From the NCBI GenBank assembly GCA_950295325.1, contig OX485804.1, forward strand, positions 56,036,429 to 56,100,428: a stretch of DNA of 64,000 nt, in the 5' to 3' direction. A program made the position numbers and the translations under genes. A model generated the notes under the pieces. The model searched no databases. It was not told the origin of the DNA and saw nothing but the letters and a program-made list of their open reading frames with translations. This document shows positions 9,129 to 19,855 of this stretch, piece by piece (the first letter of the stretch is position 1; the number at the start of each line of letters is the position of its first letter). Source of the stretch: Polytrichum commune (lineage: Eukaryota; Streptophyta; Polytrichopsida; Polytrichales; Polytrichaceae).

Positions 9129-12028
9129 TCACTGCTCCCCTGCGAAGATTTTGTGGGCAAATTTTGTGGTTTGCTCCCGTTGGCTGACGTGAACTCGGAG
9201 TCCATCGCTGAACTTGGGGACTGGGAAGAAAGACACTGTCTCGGCTCCACATTGTTTCCAGTCGAATTTGGTGACAAGGTGGTGAAGGAAAATGCAAATT
9301 TCAAGTCGCGCGAGCTCTGATCCCGGACAATATCGTGGCCCACCTCCGAATCCAAAGAATGGTGGCTTTTGAGCAGGGTTCAAGATTTCCTGCAGACAGG
9401 AAAGGAGGAGCTCATGTTAGGGTACTGGAAACTAAGCCCAAATATCATCGTCTGTCTCGTGAATTGAATTTTGACTTAACCCCACAAAAACTAAATAAAA
9501 AACATAACATCAAGTGACCGTAAGCTGCGATTCTTGTTGATCGTTTACCTGCTCATGACGCCACGGATTGAATTGGCTTGGATTCGCAAAGTAAGCAGGG
9601 TCTTGATGTGCTTCTCGAATTGCACAGACCACTTTCCAGCCCTTTGGGATCACGTATCCTGAATAATTCCACAGCACAAATTCTAATTAGTTACCGCAAT
9701 CATAATAATAATAATAATAATGGCTCGCATGCCAACAAACAAATCATCATCTCTGCAAATAATTGATTTCTATATATGTAAATAATAAATCTTGCACTTC
9801 AGGCACATATTTGGACGCTAAAACCACAAAGACTGAGGGAAAGACTGAGGGAAGACTGAGGGGTTTAGGGTTTAAGGTTTAAGGTCTGAAAGGCTTAAAA
9901 CGCACCATTTAAGGGAACATTCTCGGTGGCTTCACGCCACAGCAGAGAGACGGGATTGGCCACCCTCATTGTCTCAGTGATGACCTGCAATATTCATGTC
10001 CAAACTGCAATTTAGTTTCAAGTTGGACAAAATAAAATACAAAAATAAAGCAATATGTAGATAGTTAGATAGATAGATAGATAGATAGATAGATATTGTG
10101 ACAAGCTCTAATTTTGTCAACATAACTCAAGGCCAGTCGCACAGGAATGTAAATTAATAATTGAGATTTCAAATAATTGATTACCATTCGTGGGAGAAAT
10201 TAAAGAGGCTTACGTGTTGGGTGAAGCGCATGTTTTTGTAATCGTCCCATGTGAGACCCCCGCCCTCGAATTTTGATAACTGGATGTTTTCGTGCTCCGC
10301 CCGCAGCTCGTCCAAGACCCGTGGGTTTTCGGAGATGTATTTCACCGCAAACAGCATGGTGCTTGCAGCCGTTTCGTGGCCCGCAAACAGCATCCCTAGC
10401 ATGTGACACCGTGTTTGTTCAAGCAACAACTCCTCCGTGGTTCCAGGGAGGTTTTCTTTCCTCATGTATTCCATGTAGTCCACGTACTGGTCTTCGTCGC
10501 CGCTCGGCCGAGGCTTGCTTATGACATCTTTTTCAAGAGTCTCGATGATGCGGGCACGTGCCTGAAGAGATAGGTCATGTTGTTTTAATAAGAACGGACA
10601 CCAAACAGACATGTCTCATTGCAAGGGAGATTGGACTCCGTGCTCGATAAACATTTGTCAACATTTTTAGGTTCAATTATTTTCCTCCACTCCTCCCAAG
10701 TGCGGATCATGATTATTAAGACGTTGCAAAGCACCATGTGTCTCGACAACATCGCGAAGCAAAGTGAGGAGCAATCATTGGAGCAAGAGCAAATGAAATG
10801 TTAAAAAGCTACCTCCAATGCTTTTCGGAAGTTCGTTCCGGGAAGATCAATGGGAAGTGCAAAAAGTCCCTCCGTCAAGGTATAGAAGTCCTCTCGCAAC
10901 GAATCATTCACTTTGCCAGACGTGAGTCGTGATCCGAGAAGGAATTGTGCAACAACGTTGAAGGCCAACTGCGGGCACAGATGAATTTGTCACAAATTAG
11001 TAATGAATGTCAGGGATGGATTAAATTCATACTAAATCACCGGAACTGACCTGAGTACGAAATCGACTGAATGAAAATAGAGGAGGTCCATGTGGAACTT
11101 AGGTTACTACAGCTACTTATAAAGCAGATTCCTCTCATGCATCGACAGATGATAACTAAATGGTTGCAGATAAAAGGCAGAGGCTAATACAATTTGGAGA
11201 TGAAATAGGCACTCACACTCTTAGTCTCTTCGCGAATGCTAACAGATTCCTTGGTATCCCACGATTTCAAACATTCCAAAACGAGTGTCTCGATGGCCGG
11301 AAGTCGGGCCCGAACTTGCTCGTTGCGAAGGCTGTTGACAAGAAACCTCCGAGTGCTCTTCCACTTCTCCCCGTGGGAACTCAAAGCTGTATATTCTCCC
11401 AAAACTTTCCGGAAGGCCTTTGGGTATCCCGTCACAAACTGCTTGCCTTCGTGGTTCAAAATCCACTTGATCGTCTCGCCCTTGGTGGGAATGATGCACA
11501 ACGATCCCATCAACCTCGACTTGAACATATCTCCAAACCTGCACAACGCAATGATCAATCAATGCTAAGCAATGGGTTCAACAAAATAAAGCTCGACCAA
11601 TTCGATCACGACCAACTAAAATGAAATTCGTCCAAAATACACTAAGTATAGGAAGAAAGAATGAAAGAAAAAAATATGAGTAAATAACATCAAGCATGAA
11701 CTACACGTTGAACATGCTGAAAGAAATGTGGAGCAACACCGTAGATCAATAAACCTTGAGCCTTGGTAAACTACCTTGTCTTATGCTCGGCCATGAAAGT
11801 GGGCATGGACGTCATCATGCTACGCATATAAGCAATCGTCTCGCCCAAGATTGGAAGGCCAAATGTGCCTGGAGGTAAGGTACTAGTTCGAGTGCTAGTC
11901 GACTTGGACTTATTATCATCATTATTATTATAGGGCCGATTGATCTCCCGCCACAGCTTGGCGAACACCACACACATGCACACAAATGCGACCGTTTCGA
12001 GCACTTGCCACACCTTCACCATCTCCAT
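9129..12028 (-). CDS. Cytochrome P450, CYP85 clan, copy 1 (seven exons)
   Basis: This is a membrane-anchored monooxygenase of the ER, using oxygen and electrons from P450 reductase. Exons, 5' to 3': 12028-11775, 11538-11217, 10968-10813, 10561-10214, 9984-9906, 9658-9549, 9389-9129; 509 aa. An N-terminal hydrophobic helix (about residues 9-25) is followed by the hinge LPPGTFGLPILGE. The C helix has WKSTR, the I helix AGHETA (304-309), the K helix ETMR (364-367), then FNPWR (416-420) and the haem motif FGGGPRYCPG (437-446) with Cys444. The features FTQ-H before the K helix, IPKGWK, and FLHHLVTKF resemble CYP90 and its relatives in the CYP85 clan, whose members oxidise sterols, brassinosteroids and terpenoids. 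The family number and substrate are not established. All introns are GT-AG and the frame is open throughout. It is paralogous to the gene at 29211-33149, from which it differs by having two more introns. Confidence 0.93.
10064..10095. repeat. (GATA)n microsatellite in P450 copy 1 intron 4
   Basis: This is a run of TAGA/GATA units with one irregular unit at the left. It lies between exons 4 and 5 of the P450 gene. An (AAT)n run also occurs at about 9702-9720 in intron 5. Confidence 0.9.
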
Positions 12029-12364
12029 GCCTGTAAAATCTCCAACCTACGACTTACGATCCAAGCTCCTCGAACTTCAATCTGACACTACTGCAACCAC
12101 CTCTCGATCACTTGATGTTTCTGAAAGGAACTTGTACCCGAAATAGGGATGAATTCCAGTAAGTAGGTACTAAGTCAAAGCTCTCAATTGGAATTGCTCC
12201 CAGCTCACTGCAGCGATTCCTAACTTGATGTTTTCTCCAAAAAACAATTGGTACCCAGAATGAGGTTTGATATTTGGAAGCCGACGATGAACCTCAGGAA
12301 GGAAGGAGAGAAGCTCGTGTTCGTTTTCTTGTTGTGATGAAGACTCTGGGAGGATGATCACTCG

Positions 12365-12371
12365 TTATATA
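12365..12371 (-). promoter_or_regulatory. TATA box of P450 copy 1
   Basis: The - strand reads GAGTATATAACG, a good TATATAA box, 337 bp upstream of the start codon. A start of transcription about 30 bp downstream would give a 5' UTR of roughly 300 nt. No other equally good box is seen nearer the ATG. Confidence 0.55.
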
Positions 12372-12381
12372 CTCGCACTGC

Positions 12382-12409
12382 CCTGACACCTTCTTTACAA
12401 GGTGTCAGG
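12382..12409. promoter_or_regulatory. Perfect inverted repeat next to the P450 copy 1 TATA box
   Basis: An 11-bp stem, CCTGACACCTT, is followed by 6 bases and its exact inverse AAGGTGTCAGG. It ends 10 bp upstream of the TATA box on the - strand. It could be a dimeric transcription factor site or a transposon footprint. No matching inverted repeat was seen by the TATA box of P450 copy 2. Confidence 0.45.
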
Positions 12410-12744
12410 ATGCTGCGAAACGAAATCCCGGTCCCACCCCACCGGACGTTAAATTGTTGGCCATCTTTGTTCACCGAACCAACTTTCAATCCAAAGAATG
12501 TGGTCAAGGACCAGGTCTCAGACGACTCTGGCCCACCTTCACAGTCAATACTACTCTAATCAATTCCTGTACTAGTAGCTACTCCTAGCTAGGATGGCTC
12601 CCACGGACTTGAAGTGGGACGAGTCAAGACGAGGCACCAGCCACGCGCGTCGTTCCGGAGGCCGTGTCGTGTGGTGTGGTGTGTGACGTAGCTCCTGTAG
12701 TCTTTCTTCTTGCTCAGAAAGGAGCTCAGAGGGCTAGGGCTCTA

Positions 12745-14050
12745 AGTATAGGTCTCCACATTTCGGTAACGAACAATGACAAGTCGCAGTACAAGGGCCG
12801 GTTCACATGGGGTCTCAAGTCCCACCTTTCCGAGCTCTCAAAGACATCATCACAATGTCGTTAAGTATCATGAAAGTCGGATATTGATTGCTTCATATAA
12901 AAAGTATTCGCGGGACTAGTGTTAGACAGTTGATCTAGCTTTCTGCTCGACCCAACTCCCAACACAAGTCCTAAACCTCACCTCCAAAAGGTCTTGCCAT
13001 GTAAGCATTCATGTCATATTAGGGATTGAGGACTTGGGACCATGTGTGAAGTGATATAAGTATAGGTCTCCAAAATTCGGTAACGAACAATGACGAGTCG
13101 CGGGACAAGGGCCAGTTCGCATGGGGTCCCAAGTCTCAAGTCCCACTCGTGTTAGCAAAGTCCCAACTTTCCGAGCCCTCTTGACACCATTACAATGTCG
13201 TTAAGTATCATGAAAGTCGGATCTTGATTGCTTCATGCAAAAAATATTCGCGGGACTAGTGTTAGATGGTTGGTCTAGCTTTTTGCTCAACCCAACTCTC
13301 AACACAAGTCCCAAGCCTCACCTCCAAAAGGTGTTGTCATGTAGGCATCCATGTCATACTAGGGATTGAGGACTCATGTGAAGTGATATAAGTATAGGTC
13401 TCCAAAATTCGGTAACGAACAATGACGAGTCGTAGTACAAAGGCCGGTCCACATGGGGTCCCAAGTCTCAAGTCCCACTTGTGCTAGCAAAGTCCCAACT
13501 TTCTGAGCCCTCGAGACACCATTACAATGTCATTAAGTATCATGAAAGTTGGATCTTGATTGCTTCATCCAAAAAGTATTCGCAGGACTAGTGTTAGACA
13601 GTTGGTCTAGCTTTCTACTCAACCCAACTCTCAACACAAGTCCCAAGCCTTGCCTTCAAAAGGTGTTGTCATGTAGGCATCCATGTCATACTAGGGATTG
13701 AGGACTCGTGTGAAGTGATATAAGTATAGGTCTCCAAATTTTGGTAACAAACAATGACAAGTTCCAGTACAAGGGCCGGTCCACATGGGGTCCCAAGTCT
13801 CAAGTCCCACTCGTGTTAGCAAAGTCCCAACTTTCTGAGCCCTCAAGACACCATTTCAATGTCGTTAAGTATCATGAAAATCGGATCTTGATCGCTTCAT
13901 GTAAAAAATATTCGCAGGACTAGTGTTAGACGGTTGGTCTAGCTTTTTGCTTGACCCAACTCTCAACACGAGTCTCAAGTCTCACCTCCAAAAGGTGTTG
14001 CCATGTAGGCATCCATGTCATACTAGGGACTTGGGACCTTGTGTGAAGTG
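12745..14050. repeat. Four-unit tandem array, period ~332 bp
   Basis: The marker TATAGGTCTCCA recurs with GGTCTCC at 12751, 13065, 13397 and 13729 (periods 314, 332, 332). Each unit holds GGTAACGAACAATGAC, CACATGGGGTC, CAATGTCGTTAAGTATCATG, ATTCGCGGGACTAGTGTTAG and CATGTAGGCATCCATGTCAT or close variants. The first unit is shorter and more diverged. Small ORFs in it are not conserved between units, so it is taken as non-coding. It lies just upstream of P450 copy 1. Confidence 0.9.
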
Positions 14051-14215
14051 ATAAGGCCCAACTTCCATGCTCTCAACATCCGATTGCACACATTGACCTC
14101 AACATACTTGGGACTCCGTGTGAAGGGATAAGTCTCAACTTCCATGCTCTCAACGTCCAATTGCACACATTGACCAAAAGTGACTTGGGACTTAGGACTT
14201 GGGACCATGTGTGAA
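14050..14215. repeat. Two-unit tandem duplication, ~77 bp, at the end of the 332-bp array
   Basis: CAACTTCCATGCTCTCAAC occurs at about 14059 and 14136. Each is followed by TCC-ATTGCACACATTGACC and preceded by GTGTGAAG-GATAAG. GACTTGGGACC-TGTGTGAA, found at the 332-bp unit boundary, is also here, so it is probably a derivative of that array. Confidence 0.75.
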
Positions 14216-14231
14216 CCAACCCTAGGAAGTG

Positions 14232-14585
14232 CACTCTAAACTCCGTAATATCAACCTTCACGCAATCATTCCTCCCCTTTTATCCCCAAACCCATAGGCA
14301 ACGTATGTTCTCCATTTAATTATCACTCTTCATTGTCACGTTTCCTTCCTATATATCCCAGGTATTAAAATAAACCACCAAAAAATTCAAACCACACGCT
14401 CGCACACATCACGTTGTCATCATTGCAATCATTCCCATTATTGCAATGTCAACTTTGTGTTAATCCATAATGTCACAAGCTACACTAAATCTCTTTTATC
14501 ACGCATCCATGTTAACACTACATAACTCCTCAATATCACATGCACTTTGGTTGCCACCAAGCGTGATATTACGGAATTTAGAGTG
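14232..14585. mobile_element. Pogo/Emigrant-like MITE, 354 bp
   Basis: The left end CACTCTAAACTCCGTAATAT is answered at the right by its inverse GATATTACGGAATTTAGAGTG. The interior is collinear with 7709-8061. The flanking dinucleotides are TG and CA rather than TA, so the duplication is mutated or the ends extend two bases further. The termini also resemble those of the 799-bp element at 17361-18159, which carries part of a transposase. Confidence 0.68.
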
Positions 14586-14649
14586 CACATACCGTTATAA
14601 CATACAACATGGCGGGGTGATGAGTGTGGCAACCACGTTCCGTTCCAGT

Positions 14650-14875
14650 CAATGATTGGGGAGGTTGTTGAGCAAAAGTGGTCAATATCCTAGTGTTTCC
14701 AAGTCCAACCAGTTACATGTTGACATCTTTCGGTTCTTCTCTATTAAATTGAGGTATATTCCATAAATTCCTCTTAAATGATTGGTATATTCTTGCAGTC
14801 TTGAACTTCAACCGGTCATTGAATCTCAAACTCAACCAGTTCATTTGTAACTAGCAGCCAGTTCCCCGTTCATTG
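14650..14875. mobile_element. hAT-type MITE, copy A
   Basis: The ends are CAATGATTGGGGAGG and the inverse of CAATGAACGGGGAAC. Flanks GTTCCAGT and GTTCCCGT (14642-14649, 14876-14883) are an 8-bp target duplication with one change. The termini fit the YARNG start known for hAT elements. The interior has the family landmarks: AACCGGT-like blocks, a CTGCAG/CTTGCAGTCTTGAACTTCAA block and GTCCAACCAGTTACATGTTG. The orientation is opposite to copy F. Confidence 0.8.
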
Positions 14876-14883
14876 GTTCCCGT

Positions 14884-16566
14884 GATATAAGTGATCCATC
14901 TCAAGGGAGCTTGTTCTTGGAAGCTACATTGATTTAACAGTAAATACTGTGGGACAATCTATTTATATCTATAAGCCTATTTATAAGCCTATTCCACACT
15001 ATTTTGAATATATATTCTACCCCATTAACGAGATAAATAATCGTTAGTTTAATGTTATTGCTATAGGGATCAACAGCAAAAACTATAAGGTTTTTGTAAT
15101 GTGTTTGGTTTTGATCCAGAGTGATTTCCATGGGTTTAAAAGAGGCAGCCTATTTGCAGAGGCAACTTGGATGTATATATTAGTGTAGTTCAATTCCACA
15201 TCCAAAACATTTGGGATAATGTTGTGGGTGCGTACTATTTACCGACCCTTGCTATATAATATCAAAGGTTTATTTTTATTTGTACTATATTGAAAATAGT
15301 GTGGAATGTGTTGTTGTTTATTCGACAAGTGGCTATTTGAGTTTGAGCACATTACTAGTGAAAGTTCATCATCAAAGCCTATCTTCAAGAACCACCTCCA
15401 CATTTTCTAGATGATAATATACATGTCCTTCAAGTCTTGCTCATTTTTCACTCACCAAGAAGAAGAAGAAGCAAAAGGTCTTGTAGAGATTCTCAAGTTC
15501 TTTCCAAAGTCACAAGACCGCCTCCTAACTCTTAGCATTTGGATGCTTCGGCCATTCAAAGATCAAATTTTTTAATTTATTTTTCAATGTTTTATGTTTT
15601 TAAGGGTTTTCTCCCTCGGTTTTGGAATTTATGAGCAAATTCAAGCTCTCTAGATCTGCATTCTCAACATCTTTTACTTGCATATCTCAACCATAACTAG
15701 AAGTGAAGGAATGAGAAGATAGTGAGTGGTTGAATATTCAAGTGTAACTAGGGTTGCACACTATTTATCTTGCACGATGGTCACTGTATTGTGGGTCAAT
15801 GTACTATAGGGTTGCCAAGGGTACGTCACACCGTACATTTGCCCCCCAATATTCACCATAATTAATGTAGCTACTACGGAGAATGGGATCTTTCCAACAC
15901 AACCCATTTGATACATTGTCATCTACGACTTGTCTGTATCCACAAGAAGAAGAAGAAGAAGAAGAAGAAGGGGGGAAAAAAGGTATTCACATGACGGGCA
16001 TAAAGTGGCAAGTGCATTCTAATGATGAGAGTAATCTAGTTCAAGTAAACTCCGCATTTTCTATTAAAAATGACATGCCAACTCTAGTAGCTACACTAAA
16101 CGTATAATTGAGTAAGGCCCACATTGTTCATCATCCATCCAAATTGATTGTCTTTAGTTCATGGGTTGGCAACTAGAGAGGATGTCATATGACACTTGGT
16201 GCTACATGACAAGTCACAAAGACCACTTTAATCAACATGGCCCCAACTGATTTTGATGCCACACTAAATTATGTTTTCAATGCAGCAAGAAAGGGACCTG
16301 TTAAAAATCACCAAGGGGAAAAAAGAAAAAGAAAAAGATCAAAATCAAAATGACATGACCCAAAATGATTGAAATGAGTTTGTGTTGTTTAGACACAGGT
16401 CCTTTTTTTTGAGCACACATAGGGACTCAACGTCTTTCTATCTTGGTCCACCATACCTACAAGCTTGAACTTGAGCTCAAGTTGTGTGTGGATGTGGCAA
16501 CCCCATGAATATGACACTCCAATTGTTAGTTAGATTGCACGTATACAATTTCGTTTGAGGCCGTGT
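14884..16566. other. Spacer, no gene seen
   Basis: AT-rich sequence with a (GAA)n run at about 15944-15970. No ORF with a recognisable motif, no inverted termini and no clear tandem structure were seen. Confidence 0.5.
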
Positions 16567-16815
16567 TGAAATTACCGTAAATTTTCAAAGGCGAGATCCT
16601 CTCCCAACCCATACTAACAGCATAGGTTTACCTATTTCCAATAACCGGGACACGAAAACTTGGGTAAAACCAACGCCCTTTTCAAGGAACCCAAATTTGT
16701 GCCCGACTAACTTACTTTTTCCCATCATGCCGATTGTGACAGCAACATGTGTGAGACTGCATGGTTTTGGGAGACTCTATGTACTAAGACTAGAGTGATA
16801 TCGGAAACAAGTCTA
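16567..16815. repeat. Dispersed repeat family B, copy 1
   Basis: This is collinear with about 43140-43425. Shared blocks include CTCTCCCAACC, CAGCATAGGT, CGCCCTTTTCAAG, TTGAGTAC/TTGGGTAAA and GGAGACTCTRTGTAYTAAGA. The two copies are diverged by substitutions and small gaps. No terminal repeats were delimited and no ORF is conserved. Confidence 0.65.
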
Positions 16816-17360
16816 TCCACCATAAAATGGCTAAGAAATATTGAACACATAGTCATGTCTCTCTTGATGACATGTTTTCTGAATGTTGATTCTTACTTTA
16901 AATCCACACCTAACCATATACCACTCAAATATAGGTGCCCGAATCATTATGTTATTGTGTGTTTTACTTTGATTACTTCTACCTTACATCCATGCAAGAT
17001 ATGAGTGCAACAATCGCTTAAAAGTCCTTGGAATTCGTGGACTCCAAGAGTTGTAGATTAAAGTCGTTGCACCTGCCAACTTTTTTTTCCCCTCCGGCCA
17101 CCTCTCCATTTTATTTATTGGATTAAAGACATGCATGCGTTGCTTAACCTTCACTACATCGATCAACAATCTCAAAAGGTTGCCCCAATGGTATCCAATT
17201 ACAATAAAAAAAACATGCTTCATGTTCTGCAAGGTCCACTCCTCGAAAAGTAAGCACTTGGAAGGCTAGAAAGCATGTGTAGTAGCCGGGTCACGCGTAC
17301 CTATAATAGTTGGTGTATGAGCAAACTTCGAGGAAACTTTGAGCTCCTTGTGCACATGTA

Positions 17361-18159
17361 CACTCTAACCTCGATAATGTCACCCTTGTTCATGGAACAC
17401 CTTGATGTTGTCAACCAAAACTCCGAAACCAATTTTTTAATATAAAACTTCTTCGTTATTATCCCTATCACCTTTGATAATGTCATTATTTTTTTTCCAA
17501 AATATGTAGTGTAAGTGTGATAATAACAAGTAATCTCTATTGGAGTACGTAAACATGGAAGGTGAAGATGATTTTGAGGTGGAGTATTCTACTAAGGAGC
17601 TCATGCAATTAGTGCAAGATGGCCAAGAGGTACATGATCCCGTAGAAGTAGACTCATTCATTGATGATAGCAATGATGTTGAGTCTAAGGTAGTGAAGTT
17701 AAGTGATGCACAAAAATCTGTTAAAGATGTTTTGAATTTTATGGTTGGTCAAGGTTCTCAAATTTTCAACACTATGGAGTTGTTAGGAATGGAAAAAATC
17801 CATGACAAGCTCATTAGAATTGGTGTTGCACATTTAACATCAATGTCAACAAAACAATGTGACATTAGGAGCTTCTTTGTCTCTAGTGAGAGGTCTTTAC
17901 CTGATCTCAATGACACATTATGATGTGCTATCTTTGTTATTCAAGCTTTTGAATTTCATTTTATGTTTAAAAACATTGAATTCTCATCTTTGTTATTTTC
18001 TTTTGAACATTGTTATTTTATTTTATTTTCTACCTATTTCTTTGATAATGTCACATTATGCATAAATCTTCCAAATGTGGCATTATCAAATATGTCACAC
18101 CTTGTTTATATCACACTTTTTGGTGAAACAGATGGTGTGACATTACCGAGGTTAGACTA
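17361..18159. mobile_element. Pogo/Lemi-like (Tc1/mariner) element, internally deleted
   Basis: The ends CACTCTAACCTCGATAATG and (inverse) TAGTCTAACCTCGGTAATG form a terminal inverted repeat, with TA on each side (17359-17360, 18160-18161). The AACCTCxATAAT core resembles the ends of plant pogo-like elements such as Lemi1. At 799 bp it is far too short for a whole transposase gene, but it keeps a 127-codon ORF read as the C-terminal part of one. It is a deletion derivative caught between autonomous element and MITE. Confidence 0.75.
17540..17923 (+). pseudogene. Transposase C-terminal fragment (pogo/Tigger type) with PIP-box-like motif
   Basis: The ORF of 127 codons is acidic at first (GEDDFEVEYSTKELMQLVQDGQE) and then helical (DAQKSVKDVLNFMVGQGSQIF), the layout at the end of pogo/Tigger/jerky transposases after the DDE domain. 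Near its end, residues 106-113 read QCDIRSFF, matching the PCNA-interacting consensus Q-x-x-hydrophobic-x-x-aromatic-aromatic; pogo transposase is known to carry such a motif. The DNA-binding and DDE domains are absent, so it cannot act alone. The ATG used here is simply the first in the frame. Alternative: an unrelated ORF, but the termini around it support the call. Confidence 0.6.
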
Positions 18160-18161
18160 TA

Positions 18162-19410
18162 TGCAACTTAGTGCTAAGGGCCGGTTTATTCTAGGAGTCG
18201 AGACCAATTTTTTTGTGTCATAAGGCTTGAATTTTGTGCTTCACATTGATGCAATTTTTGAAATCGGTCCCCATCACATTACACATTGGGTGAGGTTGAT
18301 TGTTTCGGCATGATTTTTTTTATCCAGAAAATACATGATCTGATATGGTCTGCAAGCTCAAGCAAAGGAGTGCACCATTCTTGGAAGGTTGATTCTTGGC
18401 CTTGGGACGGATTTCATATTTGATTGATTGGAAATCTAAATGTACAGCCTACACAAGTTACCATATTTAGGGTACGCATTCACGTTGTGTATGGGCAAAC
18501 AAGCTTCTTGCATGTAAAAAGTGTTAATTTGATCCCTTGCATTTCTTTTTTCCCCGGTTAATTTAATCTTCTAGTTGTTTGAATTACATAATTATTTGTT
18601 AAGACTTGGGTATGCTTACATTTTGCCTAAATGGGCAGCCTACACAAGCTAACATACTTAAGGTAAGCACTCACCGCGTTCAACCGTGGTACCATGCATA
18701 TTGATTGGATCCGATGTTCTCAATCTCATAAAGAGGCTAATTAACAATTAGGTTGTGTAAGGAAAAGATACATGTTACTGTTTAGTACTTCGATTTTCAT
18801 TTCTTGAAAGAATATATTGATGGTTAATCTTAAAACTATACAGAATGTTTTGTGTGAAAACTCATCATGCGCGACAACAAGTTGACATTCTGTATATGAC
18901 ATTTCCACTAGAAAAAAAAGGTTTTCCTTTCCTGACGGTGGAATATTAGTAGACATTTCCGCCACTTTTAGGGGCCCAACAACCAAAAACGGGCGTGGAC
19001 CTTATATGCTACGGATGGCGCCGAAATCATGTGGGCCATGATGCCTTTGACAAACACCATGATCATTGCCAGTCCAAAACTTATATAGCACTTAGACACG
19101 GAAAATGATGATGGAGGCACTCGTTTCAAGCATGATCCCCTAGGGATGTAGGTTCGTGGCGGCACGCCGCGGACACTTGTTCCTTCAAATATAACTTTAA
19201 ACTTAACTTAGGTGCCGCGGCTTGAGTCATCTTTGTAGGTGAGTTAGCTCCCAAGTTCTTTGAAGGAGCTTGAGGCTCGGATGGGGTGCTCCCACTCCCG
19301 CATATTAGGCATCCGATGTATCATAATTGGTGCATTTTTGTGTGTGTCGGCAACGTGCCATTAGGAATTGTTTCAAGTTTCTAGGACGGTGCTTCTTGAT
19401 CTACAATGTC
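18162..19410. other. Spacer, no gene seen
   Basis: A short motif, CAGCCTACACAAG, occurs twice (about 18447 and 18637), each followed by a TAGGGTACGCA or TAAGGTAAGCA line, suggesting a small diverged duplication about 190 bp apart. Nothing else is supported. Confidence 0.45.
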
Positions 19411-19855
19411 CCTAATAATAGTATGGAAGATACATGTGTGCATCAAACGTGCGTATGTTGTAAGTTGTGGTTCTTGGAGGGAGGGAGGGGGGGGGGGGGG
19501 ACACTTCCCACGTGTTGTAAATATCATGCGACCAGAGTATGTAAGGGGCTCGTTTGATATTCTTGGTGTAATATTTTGTATGGGCATGTTTACACCAAAG
19601 GCATTATGTCATGGCTCTCAAATGACCACGGCACCCCTAATAATAGTATGGAAAATACATGTGCGCATCAAACGTGCTTCTCTTGTAAGTTGTGGGCTCT
19701 TGGTGGGAGGGGGGGGGGGGACTTTTCCCACGTGTTGTAAATATCATGCAACCAAAGTATGTAAGGGGCTCCTTGTTATTTTTGGTGTAATATTATGTAC
19801 GGGCATGTTTACACCAAAGGCAATATGTCACGGCTCTTAAATGACCATGGTACCC
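19411..19855. repeat. Two-unit tandem duplication, ~225 bp
   Basis: CCTAATAATAGTATGGAA begins at 19411 and again at about 19636. Each unit continues with ACATGTGYGCATCAAACGTG, a poly-G tract, CCCACGTGTTGTAAATATCA, GTATGTAAGGGGCTC and GGGCATGTTTACACCAAAGG. The units are nearly identical outside the poly-G, so the duplication is young. The ORF spanning both units is a by-product of the repeat. Confidence 0.88.

Noticed and set aside
10273-10524. Antisense ORFs over the P450 exons (also 31183-31682 and 32276-32557)
   Set aside because: They are shadows of P450 codons on the other strand. The P450 frame has all family motifs and correct splice phases.
12745-14050. CRISPR-like repeat array
   Set aside because: The units are 332 bp long with no short constant repeat and variable spacer, and the DNA is plant nuclear.
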